DNA of 64,000 bases. Origin: Planctomycetota bacterium (GTDB taxonomy: Bacteria > Planctomycetota > J058 > JAJDCQ01). The stretch covers positions 62,001 to 126,000 of the forward strand of contig JAJDCQ010000108.1 of NCBI GenBank assembly GCA_029260755.1, given 5' to 3'. A program made the translations under genes and the position numbers. Numbering within the stretch: the stretch's first letter is position 1; each line of letters opens with the position of its first letter. This document shows positions 29,556 through 38,764 of this stretch, piece after piece. The notes below the pieces were generated by a model. The model was not told the origin of the DNA and did not search any database. It worked only from the letters and a program-made list of their open reading frames with translations.

Positions 29556-29585
29556 ATTATACGGCCTATCCGCGCGCCGCCTCAA
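29556..29585 (-). promoter_or_regulatory. Putative thiC promoter
   Basis: On the minus strand TTGAGG (29585-29580), 18-bp spacer, TATAAT (29561-29556), a near-consensus housekeeping promoter. Transcription would begin near 29549, leaving a leader of about 57 nt before the ATG. Confidence 0.6.
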
Positions 29586-29604
29586 CCCGCTTGCCGAGCC
29601 CGGT

Positions 29605-29618
29605 CGGGAGCGCTCCCG
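29605..29618. promoter_or_regulatory. 14-bp perfect palindrome between divergent promoters
   Basis: CGGGAGCGCTCCCG lies between the thiC promoter and the promoter of the kinase at 29749. Its position suits an operator acting on both, but high GC makes such palindromes fairly common by chance. Confidence 0.25.
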
Positions 29619-29623
29619 GCTCG

Positions 29624-29652
29624 TTGCCCGCCCCGCGCACGAGGGCTATCCT
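29624..29652 (+). promoter_or_regulatory. Putative promoter of the 1597-aa kinase
   Basis: TTGCCC at 29624-29629, 17-bp spacer, TATCCT at 29647-29652. The leader to the TTG start at 29749 would be about 90 nt. The other bases of 29493-29748 show no gene. Confidence 0.45.
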
Positions 29653-29748
29653 GGGACGGGATAAGTCCTTCGCGCTCGACGCGTCGCGTCGAGCACGGTC
29701 GTTGCCCGGACCGCGGCCACCCAGGGCCCGCGCTCGGAGTGATCTCGC

Positions 29749-32700
29749 TTGCCGTTGCGTCCCGAGGACGTCGCGCTCAGTCGCTACCTTCTCGTCCGGG
29801 GCATCGTCCCACGGCCGACGGTCGAGGCGTGCATGGGCGAGGTCGGCCGGCAGCCGAGCGGCCCGGGCCTCGGCGCGACGCTCGCCCAGCGCGGGCTGAT
29901 CCCACCGCAGGACGTTCGTCGCCTCTATGCGGAGGCGCAGCAGGCGATGGCCGCGAGCGGCTCGGATCGGATGCCGGGGCGGGCGTCGTCGGGCTCGGGG
30001 CGTCTCCCTCCGATGCCGCCGCCGGGATCGGGCTCGGGATCGGGCTCCGGATCCGGGCAGCACGGCGGCGGCACCGGACGCACCCAGCGTCCGCTCCCAT
30101 CCGATCAGGATCTCAAGGCGACCTTCCGCCGCGCGGCGCTCGAGGACGAGACGCTCGCCCGGCTCGTCGTCGGCCGCGGCCTCGTCGCGCCCGACGCCCT
30201 CGCCTCGGTCCGGCGGGCGACCCAGGACGCCCACCGCTCGGGGCGCTCTCCGCTCCTCGGCCAGGAGCTCGTCCGGGCGCGCATGATCTCGCCCAAGGCG
30301 CTCCCCCAGCTCCAGGCCGAGGTGAAGGCGGCCCTCCACGACTGCCCCGGCTGCCGCATGCCGCTCTTCGCCGAGCGCGCGCCGACCGGGCGCCAGGTCC
30401 CCTGCCCCGAGTGCCGATCCCCGGTCCCCGTGCCGCCCGCGGGCGTCGGCGCGGCCGGCAGCGGCGCCCACGTCGCGCCGTCGGGACGCGGCTGGAGCAG
30501 CAACGTCGGTCACCCCGCGGCCGGCAGCAGCGCGCCGCAGGGCACACCGATCCCCGCGCTCCAGTCCGGCGGTCGGACGGCTCCGTTCGCGACCGCGAGC
30601 GGGAGCGGGTCGCTCCAGCGGGGCAGCGCGAGCGGTAACTTCGGGCGCGGCTCCGCGTCGGGCTCGGGCACGCGCTCCGGCAGCCGCGCCATCAGGCGGC
30701 CGATGGGGCCGCCTCCCTGCGGGGAGACGTTCGGACCCTACGAGATCATCCGCGAGCTCGGCCGCGGCACCTCGGGCACGGTCTACCTCGGCTGCGACCG
30801 ACGCAACGGCGCCGAGGTGGCCGTGAAGATCCTGGCCGACGAGCTCTCCGCCCGCGACCAGCGCCGCGCCAAGCTTCGCAAGCAGCTCGACCTCGTCCGA
30901 ACGCTCGACCATCCCTCGGTCGTGCGCGTCCTCGATGACGGGGAACGCGAGGGGCGGCCGTACTACGTGATGGAGCTCATCCAGGGGCGCCCCCTCACCG
31001 AGCTCCTTCGCGGCGACATGGATCTCGAGTTCGCGATGGAGATCTTCGAGAAGGTCGCCCAGGGCGTGCACCACGCGCACGAGCGCGGCTGCCTCCATCT
31101 CGACCTCAAGCCGCAGAACGTCCTGATCACCCGCGACGGCGAGCCGCGGGTGAGCGACTTCGGGATCGCGCGCGCCGTCGAGCGCCAGCCGGTGCTGAGC
31201 AAGCCGGGCGTCGTCTCGGGCATCCCCTACTACATGGCGCCCGAGCTCGTCCGCGGGCGCGGCCGCGACTACGGCGCGCGGACCGACGTCTTCAGCCTCG
31301 GCGTGATGATGTACGAGATGCTGACCGGTCGCCTGCCCTTCGTCGGACGCAGCAACGCCGAGCTCCGCCGCCGTCTCGTCCAGGACGACCCCGAGCCGCC
31401 GCGCAAGGTCCGGCCGAGCCTGACGCCCGAGGTGGAGGCGGTCTCGACGCGCTGCCTCGAGAAGGACCCGACCGACCGCTACGCCAACTGCGCCGATCTC
31501 GCCGCCGACATCGGGCGCCTCCTCAAGGGCGAGCCGGTCGCGATCCCGGTGAAGAGCCGGGTCCGCGTCAAGCTCCGCCGTCTTCGCCGCCGCCTCGGGA
31601 CGACCACGATCCTGGTGGGCGGCGCCGGCATCCTCGTCGCGATCGCGCTGATCGTCGCGGTCGTCCTCTACGGCGTTCACCGCTCCGGCTACAAGCAGCG
31701 CCTCCTCGAGACCTGGACGACCGCCCTCGGCGGCGTCGAGCAGGCGATCGACGACGCGGGCGCCGCCCGGGTCGAGGCGCGCGCCGCCCTCGCCGGCGCC
31801 GAGCCGGGGACCGCCCTCGCGACTCTCCGCCAGGCGCTCTCCGAGCTCGACAAGGCGGCCGAGGGGCCCGAGCGGATCGGCGGCCCCCCCGAGGACGCCT
31901 ACGGCGACGAGCAGGCCCTGGAGCAGGCCCGGCGTGACTACGAGATGCTCCAGGAGAGCCTCGCCCGCTCCCAGACCCGCACCCGACTCGCGCACGCGGT
32001 CGCCGTCCTCGCGATCGGCGACGCCGACGACATCGACCGCGCCAAGCAGGAGGTCGGCCAGATCGTCGCCGACAGCCCCGACGACGGCGAGGCGAAGGCC
32101 TGCCAGGTCCTCTACGACATCGTCACCGGTGAGCACGAGGCCGCCCTCGAGGAGATCGACGCGATCGTCCGCGTCAGCCCGACCAGCGCGCGCGAGCGCC
32201 TCCTCTGGGCGCGCGCGGCCGCCTGGGTCGATGACTGGACGACCGTCACCCCGCTCGTGGCGCCCCTCACGCACGAGCGCGGCGACCTCGAGACGACGCC
32301 CGAGCAGCGCCTCGAGGCGCTCGTGTTCAGCGCCCTCGCGAGCTGGGCGCTCGGCGAGCGTCGCCGCGCGCTCGACGACCTCAACGAGGCGATCACGCTC
32401 CGCGACGACGCGGCCGAGCCGAGGATCGTTCGCGCCCAGGTGCTCGCCGAGGAACCGCGCGACGAGGCGGCCGTCTTCGCCGACCTCGCCGCGGCGCGCG
32501 CGGCCGCTCCCCATCGCGCCGCCGAGATCCAGGCCATCCAGAGTCACATCGAGCGGGCCTGGGGCTTCCCCGAGGAGGCCGTCGAGGCGGCGGACGCGGC
32601 CCTCGCCGAGGACCCGCAGTCCTTCCCCGCGTTCCTGGCCCGCGCGGCCGCCCGGGAGGCCACCCTCGACCTGCGCGGCGCGCGCGACGACGCCGAGTCC

Positions 32701-34542
32701 GTCGTCCAGGAGGCGCCCCGCCGGCTCGGCCGCCTCCGCGCCGAGGCGGGCGCGCTCGTCGCTCGCCTCGACTGGGCCGATGGTCGCCGGGCTCCCGCGA
32801 TCGAGGAGGTCGAGAAGGCACGGCGCTCCTGGCCGAACGTCTCGACGGCGCTCCTCCTCGGCGGCTTTCTCCGCGTCGCCGCGGACCGCCCGGAGGAGGC
32901 GATGCTCACCGAGGCGTTCGAGGCGTTCGGCCGCGTCCGCAAGTCGCGCCCGAACCTCGCCCGCGCCCACCTCGGCCTCGCCGTCGTCTACAAGCTCCGC
33001 CGCGAGAAGGACCTCACCAAGGCGGGCAAGCGCGCCCGCCGCGCGGCCGATCTCGATCCCCTCGACGCCTACGCCTTCGTCGTGCAGGCGCTCATCAGCG
33101 ACGAGAAGAAGGAGCCCGACGAGGCCCGCAAGATGCGCGCGGACGTGGCCGATCTCTTCGACGACCCTCGGAGCGAGGCGGGTCGCCTCGTCATGATCGG
33201 GCTCGCCCAGTCGCGCCGGGCGGCCGCGCTCGAGCGCGACGCCTGGGTCGGCGGCGGCAGCGAGCTCACGACTCGCGCCGAGGACGCCCGGCGCCGGGCC
33301 GAGCTCGCCTTCTCGGCCGGGATCGTCCTCGATCCGACGAACGTCCTCGGCCTCATCGGTCGCGCCGAGATCGACCTGGCGAAGGGCCAGCGTCCCGAGA
33401 CCGCTCGCAAGCGTCTCGATGCCGCGCTCGCCGTGGGCGTCCCGCATCTCCGCGCCCACGTCCTCCGCTGCCTCGTCGCCCTGCCGGGCGATCTTCCGCG
33501 CGCCATCGAGGAGCTCGACGCCGCCAGGACCCTGGCCCCCGACGAGCCGATCGTCGCGGCGCTCGAGGCCATCACCGCCTACTCCGGCCGGCGGACCGAC
33601 CCGAAGAAGCTGGCCGTGGCGCTCGCCGCGGCCGAGAAGGCGCTGACCGCGAGCGCCGCGCGCCCCGACGCGCTCCTGCCCAGTCCCTCGCCTCTCTCGG
33701 CGCCGGAGCTCCGCACCCTCCGCGCCCGCATCTTCCGGGAGCTCGGAAAGAACGCCGAGGCCCGGGCGGCCGACGCCGAGGGGGACGCGGCGAAGACGGC
33801 GGCCGCCAACGCGCGCCGCGCCGTCGATCGAGCCCGGGGCCAGATCGGCAAGGCGCTGCCCGCCGAGGCGCTCGCGACGGTCGAGGAGGTGCTCGCCACG
33901 TCGCCCGGCGACGCGAGCGCGCACGCCGTCGCCGCCCGCGCCCTCGCCGCGCTCGACCGACCGATCGAGGCGCTCGCCGCGGCCGCCCGGGCGGCGATGC
34001 TCGATCCGGCCCACCACCGCCTCTTCGAGGAGCGGAGCGCCGACACGCTCGCGCCCGCCGGGAAGGCAGCCCTCCGCGCCGTCGAGGATGCGATCGCCGA
34101 CGGGCGGATCTCCGACGACGATCCCCGCGTCCCCGACGTCCTCCGCTCGATGGCGGCCGCCGCCGACCTCCGCGGGAAGGCGAAGCCGCGCGCCGAGGCC
34201 GCCACCAAGACGGGGCTGGACGCCGCCGACCGCGCCCTTGCCCTCGACCGGACCGCCACGCCCGCGCTCTTCGCCCGGGCCCGGCTCCTCACCCTCGTCG
34301 GCGACCTCTCGGCCGCGGAGCGCGACGCGCGCCGCGTGACGATCCTCGCCGACGAGTCGCCGATGACGTGGCGGCTGCTCGCCGAGATCGCCCTCGCGTT
34401 CGAGCCGGCGCGGATCGAGAGCGCCATCCGGTTCCTCCGCCGCGGATCCCGGAGCGGGCTCGGCGCGGCCTCGGTCGTCGACGATCCGGCCTTCCAGCCG
34501 ATCTCGGACGACCCTCGATTCAGCGCGCTCTTCGGCCGCTGA
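29749..34542 (+). CDS. Large membrane Ser/Thr protein kinase with duplicated N-terminal module, zinc ribbon and TPRs
   Basis: 1597 aa, TTG start with GGAG about 10 bases upstream. Residues 11-68 and 135-192 are two similar helical modules (LVRGIVPRPTVEA and VVGRGLVAPDALAS), reminiscent of GspE/PilB N-terminal repeats. CPGC and CPEC at 199-222 form a zinc ribbon. A Gly/Ser-rich linker (230-315) precedes the kinase domain (about 329-595): LGRGTSGTVY, K360, DFG D470, MAPEL. The catalytic loop reads HLDLKPQN (D452): the Arg of HRD is replaced by Leu, so activation-loop control is probably absent. Membrane helix 618-643, then about 950 residues of TPR-like repeats. Distinct in sequence from the six array kinases. 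Confidence 0.92.
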   Translation: MPLRPEDVALSRYLLVRGIVPRPTVEACMGEVGRQPSGPGLGATLAQRGLIPPQDVRRLYAEAQQAMAASGSDRMPGRASSGSGRLPPMPPPGSGSGSGSGSGQHGGGTGRTQRPLPSDQDLKATFRRAALEDETLARLVVGRGLVAPDALASVRRATQDAHRSGRSPLLGQELVRARMISPKALPQLQAEVKAALHDCPGCRMPLFAERAPTGRQVPCPECRSPVPVPPAGVGAAGSGAHVAPSGRGWSSNVGHPAAGSSAPQGTPIPALQSGGRTAPFATASGSGSLQRGSASGNFGRGSASGSGTRSGSRAIRRPMGPPPCGETFGPYEIIRELGRGTSGTVYLGCDRRNGAEVAVKILADELSARDQRRAKLRKQLDLVRTLDHPSVVRVLDDGEREGRPYYVMELIQGRPLTELLRGDMDLEFAMEIFEKVAQGVHHAHERGCLHLDLKPQNVLITRDGEPRVSDFGIARAVERQPVLSKPGVVSGIPYYMAPELVRGRGRDYGARTDVFSLGVMMYEMLTGRLPFVGRSNAELRRRLVQDDPEPPRKVRPSLTPEVEAVSTRCLEKDPTDRYANCADLAADIGRLLKGEPVAIPVKSRVRVKLRRLRRRLGTTTILVGGAGILVAIALIVAVVLYGVHRSGYKQRLLETWTTALGGVEQAIDDAGAARVEARAALAGAEPGTALATLRQALSELDKAAEGPERIGGPPEDAYGDEQALEQARRDYEMLQESLARSQTRTRLAHAVAVLAIGDADDIDRAKQEVGQIVADSPDDGEAKACQVLYDIVTGEHEAALEEIDAIVRVSPTSARERLLWARAAAWVDDWTTVTPLVAPLTHERGDLETTPEQRLEALVFSALASWALGERRRALDDLNEAITLRDDAAEPRIVRAQVLAEEPRDEAAVFADLAAARAAAPHRAAEIQAIQSHIERAWGFPEEAVEAADAALAEDPQSFPAFLARAAAREATLDLRGARDDAESVVQEAPRRLGRLRAEAGALVARLDWADGRRAPAIEEVEKARRSWPNVSTALLLGGFLRVAADRPEEAMLTEAFEAFGRVRKSRPNLARAHLGLAVVYKLRREKDLTKAGKRARRAADLDPLDAYAFVVQALISDEKKEPDEARKMRADVADLFDDPRSEAGRLVMIGLAQSRRAAALERDAWVGGGSELTTRAEDARRRAELAFSAGIVLDPTNVLGLIGRAEIDLAKGQRPETARKRLDAALAVGVPHLRAHVLRCLVALPGDLPRAIEELDAARTLAPDEPIVAALEAITAYSGRRTDPKKLAVALAAAEKALTASAARPDALLPSPSPLSAPELRTLRARIFRELGKNAEARAADAEGDAAKTAAANARRAVDRARGQIGKALPAEALATVEEVLATSPGDASAHAVAARALAALDRPIEALAAAARAAMLDPAHHRLFEERSADTLAPAGKAALRAVEDAIADGRISDDDPRVPDVLRSMAAAADLRGKAKPRAEAATKTGLDAADRALALDRTATPALFARARLLTLVGDLSAAERDARRVTILADESPMTWRLLAEIALAFEPARIESAIRFLRRGSRSGLGAASVVDDPAFQPISDDPRFSALFGR

Positions 34543-34554
34543 GCCCCCCGCGCC

Positions 34555-35700
34555 TCAGTCCGGCTCGTGGAGAACGTAGACGATCCCCGAGGCGTTCACG
34601 AGCCAGCTCCGATGGATCTCCCGCCGCGCGTAGACGCGCCGCCCGGGGCCGCGGCCACGGCGGGGGTTCCCGGCGGGGTCGTTGACGACGACGTCGCCGC
34701 TCTCGTCGAACCCGACGACGACGACGAGGTGCCCCTCGCTCGCATCGACCGGCGCCCCGGTGAGCTCGCCCGGCCCCCATCGGTGACTGAGGACGACGGG
34801 CCGGCCCGCCTCGATCTCGGCCTCGAGCTCCTCGATGGACCGGAAGCGCGCGACGCGCATCGGCACGCCGGCCGCCGAGGCCGCCGCGGCGTTGAACGAC
34901 CAGTTGCCGAAGAGGTCCGCCTCGCGGTCGTAGACGCGGCGGCAGACCTCGGCGGTCGGGAGCTTCACGCCGCGGTGCTCGAGCACCATCGAGAGGCTGG
35001 TCGGCGAGCAGACCCGTCCGGAGATCCGGCCGTCCTCCCATCCCTGGCTCCGGAAGGGAACCTCGAGGATGCGGCCCCACGCCGGCGACCGCTCGGCGGA
35101 CAGCGGCGCCCGGTCGTCGGCCCTCCAGCAGGCGAGGGCGACCCGGCGGACGACCGGACGCCCGCCGCCGTCATCGCCCGTGCCCGCGTGGAGCACGAGG
35201 CGCCAGCGGATCGCCCGGGCCGCGCGCGGGAGCTGCAGGGTGTCGACGTCGACCGTCGGCACGCCGGGCTCCGCCTCGTCGGCGGGCGCGCTCCGGGGGA
35301 GTCGGCCGGTCGGAGGTCGCCACCGCTCGCGCTCCTCGCCGGCGCACTCGGCCCAGGTGGCGAGCGGATACCAGCGCGAGAACGGTCCGTCGCGCTCGAG
35401 CGCCACCGCGAGCTGCACCTCGATGTGCGCCCCGTCGATCGCGCTCGCGGACCACGAAGGACACGCGCGGTCGAAGCCGCCGGCGGGCTCGATGACGGGC
35501 GAGACGACCGATCCGCGCGCGACGCCGGGGTCGAGCCGGAGCGTTCCGTCCTCGGCGATCGAGACGCCCTCCCGCTCGAGCGCACCCCAGGCGCCCGCCT
35601 CGGCGATCGACGAGTCCGCTCGCGACGGAGATGGCGTGGCCAGCGCCGTCGCCGCCGTCGCCGCGAGGATGACCGCCGCGGCCGCACGCGACCGGCTCAT
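34555..35700 (-). CDS. Exported C39-like cysteine peptidase family protein
   Basis: 381 aa from ATG 35700; the start gives a clear signal peptide (MSRSRAAAAVILAATAATAL, cleavage after SRA). The N-terminal 200 residues look like beta-sandwich and are not recognised. The C-terminal 160 residues match the peptidase C39-like fold: nucleophile C231 in GRVCSPTSLSMVLEHRG, histidine H324 in EGHLVVVVGFD, and Asn340-Asp341 in VVNDPAG. Such domains cleave peptide bonds, for example leader peptides or cell-wall peptides; the substrate here is unknown. It starts 1 bp after the antiporter gene, hence the last gene of that operon, and ends 12 bp from the convergent kinase gene. Confidence 0.88.
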   Translation of the reverse strand: MSRSRAAAAVILAATAATALATPSPSRADSSIAEAGAWGALEREGVSIAEDGTLRLDPGVARGSVVSPVIEPAGGFDRACPSWSASAIDGAHIEVQLAVALERDGPFSRWYPLATWAECAGEERERWRPPTGRLPRSAPADEAEPGVPTVDVDTLQLPRAARAIRWRLVLHAGTGDDGGGRPVVRRVALACWRADDRAPLSAERSPAWGRILEVPFRSQGWEDGRISGRVCSPTSLSMVLEHRGVKLPTAEVCRRVYDREADLFGNWSFNAAAASAAGVPMRVARFRSIEELEAEIEAGRPVVLSHRWGPGELTGAPVDASEGHLVVVVGFDESGDVVVNDPAGNPRRGRGPGRRVYARREIHRSWLVNASGIVYVLHEPD

Positions 35701-35701
35701 C

Positions 35702-37765
35702 TCAGGACTTGCCGTCCTCGTCCGGCCAGAGCTCTCCCTCACTCGGAAGCCCCTCGTTCAGCCCCTCGCTCAGCCCCTTGTCCTCGGGCTTGTTCTCCGG
35801 GGGCGGAGGTCCGCCGAGCGGGGGGCGATCCTCCCGGGGAGGCGGCGCCGGCAGCGGCGGCCGCCCCATCACCTCGGTCTGGGCGTCGTTGAAGTCGCCG
35901 GTCCGCTCGACGTGGTCAGCCGCCTCGGGATCCGGAAGAGCCGGCTTCGTCTCCGCCGGTGCGGCCGGCTCCGGGTCGGGCTCGGGTTCGGGCCCGGGGG
36001 CGGGCGTCGGTTCGGGCTCGGGAGCCGGGGCCGGGGCAGGAGCTGGCGGCGGTGGCGGCGGCGGCGCGGGATCGGGCGGCGGCGAGGCCATCGGCGCCGG
36101 AGACTCGTCCCCGTCGTGCTGGACCGCGGTGGCGCCCGTCTCGAGCAACACCAGACGCGCGTCGATCTCGATCACCTCGTGCTCGACCGCCTCCGCGCTG
36201 ATCACGCCGCGCCGACGCACATCCTCGAGGGCGGCCCGGGCGGCCAGCCACGCCGCTCGGAGCGCCTGCTCCTCCTCGGCCCGGTGCAGCCCGGGGTTGT
36301 CCGCGAGCATGTCGCGCACCAGCTTCCCGACGGTCGCCCGCTCCTCGGCCATGCTGGCCCGGATGTGGTCGCGGATCTGGTTCGTCGTCTCGCCACGCCG
36401 GACGAGCTCGTCGAGCGCGTCGGCGGCCGCCCGCATGGCCGCCTCCCGCGCCTGAAGCCGCTCGAACCGGTCGCGGGTCGCGTCGCGGTGGGCGAGGCCG
36501 AGCCAGCTCACGAGCGGCCCGATCGTCAGTCCCTGCGTGAACAGGGAGAGGAGCACCACGCCGAAGACGGCGGCGATCAGGTCGTCGCGGGTGATCACGA
36601 CGCCGTCCCCCACCGGGATGCTCAGCCCGACGGGAAGCCCGAGGGCGAGGGCGATCGGAATCGACCCGCGCACGCCGCCCCAGTGGATAACGTGCATCCA
36701 GGGCACGGGGACCGCCCAGCGGGTCGGCTTGAGGAGGAACATGTAGCCGTAGGTGACGATCGCCCGGACGAGCACGAGGCAGGCGAAGATCGCCGCCGCG
36801 ATCCCCAGGTTGCTCCAGAGCGCCTCCATGTCGACCGCGGCGCCCATGAGGAGGAACAGGAGCGAGTTCATCAGGAAGGCGACGACCTCCCAGAAGGTGG
36901 TCAGCGTCATCCTCGTGGACGGCGACATCGAGAACATCTTGCCGAAGTTCCCGATCACCAGGCCGGCCGCCGCGACGGCGACGACGCCCGAGGCGTGAAC
37001 GACGACGGCGAGGCAGTAGACGCCCCAGGCCAGCACGATCGAGATCGCCACCTCGGTGAGCGGCTCGTCCATCGTCCCGAGGAGGCGGTGGGAGAGGTAG
37101 CCGAGGCCGAGGCCGAGGCCGATCGCGACGCCGACCTCGTAGGCGAAGAGCTTCGCGCCCTCGGCGACGGCGGCGGACGCCTCGATCACGTGCTCGCCGC
37201 CCGCCGCCTCGACCCCGATGGACTTGGCGGCCAGCTCGCTCAGGATGATGAAAAGGACGACGGCGATGCCGTCGTTGCTGATGCTCTCGCCCTCGACGGT
37301 GAAGGACAGGTCGTGATTGACGCCCTGCGACCGGAAGAGGGCGAGGACGCTGACCGGGTCGGTCGCCACGATGATCGATGCCAGGAGCAGCCCGTAGAGC
37401 CACGGCATCGAGAAGACGTAGTGGAGGACCGCCCCCATCGCGAGCCAGTTGGTGAACGTGCCGGGCGCCGCGAGCAGGAGCACGCGCGGGGCGTTCCGTC
37501 GGAGCACCGCTATGTCGACCGCGAGGGCCCCCTCGAACAGGAGCGGGGGCAAGAACAGGATCAGGATCAGCTCGGGGGTGAGCGTGCTCGGCTCGACGGC
37601 GAACCCCTCGGGGAAGATGTCCGGCTTCAGCTGACGGATCCCGGCGAGGCCCAGCCCGACGACGACCAGGGCGACCGAGTAGGGCACCTTGAATCGCTTC
37701 GTGACGATCGCGGTACCGACCGCGATCAGGAGAAGCAGGATGACGAGCTCGACGATCGTCTCCAT
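35702..37765 (-). CDS. CPA1-family cation/H+ antiporter with long cytoplasmic tail
   Basis: 687 aa. Exchanges Na+ or K+ for H+ across the inner membrane. Residues 1-415 form about 12 helices with the CPA1 signatures ATDPVSVLALF and FTVEGESISNDGIAVVLF, which hold the ion-binding acidic residues, and HWGGVRGSIPIALAL. From about 430 a hydrophilic, helical regulatory region follows, and the last 130 residues are an unusual Pro/Glu/Asp-rich tail with PAPAPAPEPEPTPAPGPEPE, probably disordered. SD CCGGAGA lies 8 bases before ATG. It is 27 bp downstream of the universal stress protein gene. Confidence 0.93.
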   Translation of the reverse strand: METIVELVILLLLIAVGTAIVTKRFKVPYSVALVVVGLGLAGIRQLKPDIFPEGFAVEPSTLTPELILILFLPPLLFEGALAVDIAVLRRNAPRVLLLAAPGTFTNWLAMGAVLHYVFSMPWLYGLLLASIIVATDPVSVLALFRSQGVNHDLSFTVEGESISNDGIAVVLFIILSELAAKSIGVEAAGGEHVIEASAAVAEGAKLFAYEVGVAIGLGLGLGYLSHRLLGTMDEPLTEVAISIVLAWGVYCLAVVVHASGVVAVAAAGLVIGNFGKMFSMSPSTRMTLTTFWEVVAFLMNSLLFLLMGAAVDMEALWSNLGIAAAIFACLVLVRAIVTYGYMFLLKPTRWAVPVPWMHVIHWGGVRGSIPIALALGLPVGLSIPVGDGVVITRDDLIAAVFGVVLLSLFTQGLTIGPLVSWLGLAHRDATRDRFERLQAREAAMRAAADALDELVRRGETTNQIRDHIRASMAEERATVGKLVRDMLADNPGLHRAEEEQALRAAWLAARAALEDVRRRGVISAEAVEHEVIEIDARLVLLETGATAVQHDGDESPAPMASPPPDPAPPPPPPPAPAPAPAPEPEPTPAPGPEPEPDPEPAAPAETKPALPDPEAADHVERTGDFNDAQTEVMGRPPLPAPPPREDRPPLGGPPPPENKPEDKGLSEGLNEGLPSEGELWPDEDGKS

Positions 37766-37792
37766 GGACGGGTCTCCGGACGCGCGTGGACG

Positions 37793-38728
37793 CTAGACGA
37801 CGAGGATCGGGTTGCTGCTTCCGCGGATGAAGCCCTGGACGCGCTGGTACGCGGCGCTCTCGGGGTTCTGGGGGCAGCCGCTGACGACGAGGCAGTCGTG
37901 GTCGTTGCCCACCTCGCCGACGATCGCGGCCACGTCGCCGCTCCGCACCTTCACCTTGCAGGCGAGGCCGGCCTCGGCGGCGGCCTTCTGCAGCGCGGCG
38001 TTGAGGCCGGCGTTCTCCTTCGCCTCGAGCTCCTCGATGACCTCGGGCTCGAGGGCGTGGGCGTCGAGGTACGTGCCGAGGAGGTGCTGGGCCGTCTTGA
38101 GCGCCTCCGCATCCGCGATGGCGAGGACGCGGATCGTGCCCTTGTCGGCCACGCAGGCGAGCCCCCAGCTCGCCGCCTTCACGTTCTCCTCGGTGTGGAT
38201 CGTGATCGGCAGGAGGATGTCGTCGAGGCAGCGGGCGACGTTCTCCTTCGGCTCGCGGACGATCAGGAGGGGAACCTTCGCCCGGGCCATCAGCAGGTCG
38301 AGGGTGCTCCCGATGCTGTCCTGCCCCAGGACGCGCAGGTCGTCGAGGTAGGGCGACCCGAGGAGGATCAGCTCCGCGCCCTCCGCCCGGCGCACCGCCA
38401 TGATCTGGTCGGCGCTCGTCTCGCCCTCGCCCCGCGACGAGGTGGCCTTCACGCCGTCGCCCTCGAGCCCGGCGAGCCGCTCCTTGAGGTAGCGATCCTT
38501 CGCCTCGTCGGTCGGGCCGGGGTAGGCGTGGACGAGGTGGACGCTCGCGTTCCACCGCTTCGTGAGCACCGTCGCCAGGGCGCAGACGGTGTCGTCCTGA
38601 TTGCTCTGATCGACGGCGACCAGGATCTTCCGGACGGTCGGTCTGGCGAGCTCGACCTTCGGCGCGGTCAGGGCCGCCTCGAAGAAGCTCATGCTCTCGT
38701 TGATGTCGGCGTCGCTATCGTGGCCCAT
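37793..38728 (-). CDS. Tandem-domain universal stress protein
   Basis: 311 aa, two UspA-type domains. The first (about 32-165) begins VRKILVAVDQSNQDD and ends KVPLLIVREP; the second (about 168-311) begins DDILLPITIHTEEN and ends GFIRGSSNPILVV. USP domains bind ATP or sense stress and often sit next to transporters; here the gene lies between two Na+/H+ antiporter genes transcribed in the same direction, so a regulatory role in ion homeostasis is a reasonable inference. SD CCGGAGAG is 7 bases before the ATG. Confidence 0.92.
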   Translation of the reverse strand: MGHDSDADINESMSFFEAALTAPKVELARPTVRKILVAVDQSNQDDTVCALATVLTKRWNASVHLVHAYPGPTDEAKDRYLKERLAGLEGDGVKATSSRGEGETSADQIMAVRRAEGAELILLGSPYLDDLRVLGQDSIGSTLDLLMARAKVPLLIVREPKENVARCLDDILLPITIHTEENVKAASWGLACVADKGTIRVLAIADAEALKTAQHLLGTYLDAHALEPEVIEELEAKENAGLNAALQKAAAEAGLACKVKVRSGDVAAIVGEVGNDHDCLVVSGCPQNPESAAYQRVQGFIRGSSNPILVV

Positions 38729-38764
38729 CGGGTCTCTCCGGAGAGGGTCTGCGCGAGGTGGTCG

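Noticed and set aside
29493-29560. TPP riboswitch in the thiC leader
   Set aside because: No CTGAGA or matching core on the minus strand and the leader is too short.
29516-29899. Plus-strand ORF over the thiC/kinase intergenic region
   Set aside because: Low-complexity Arg/Ser/Ala translation, overlaps both promoters and the kinase start.
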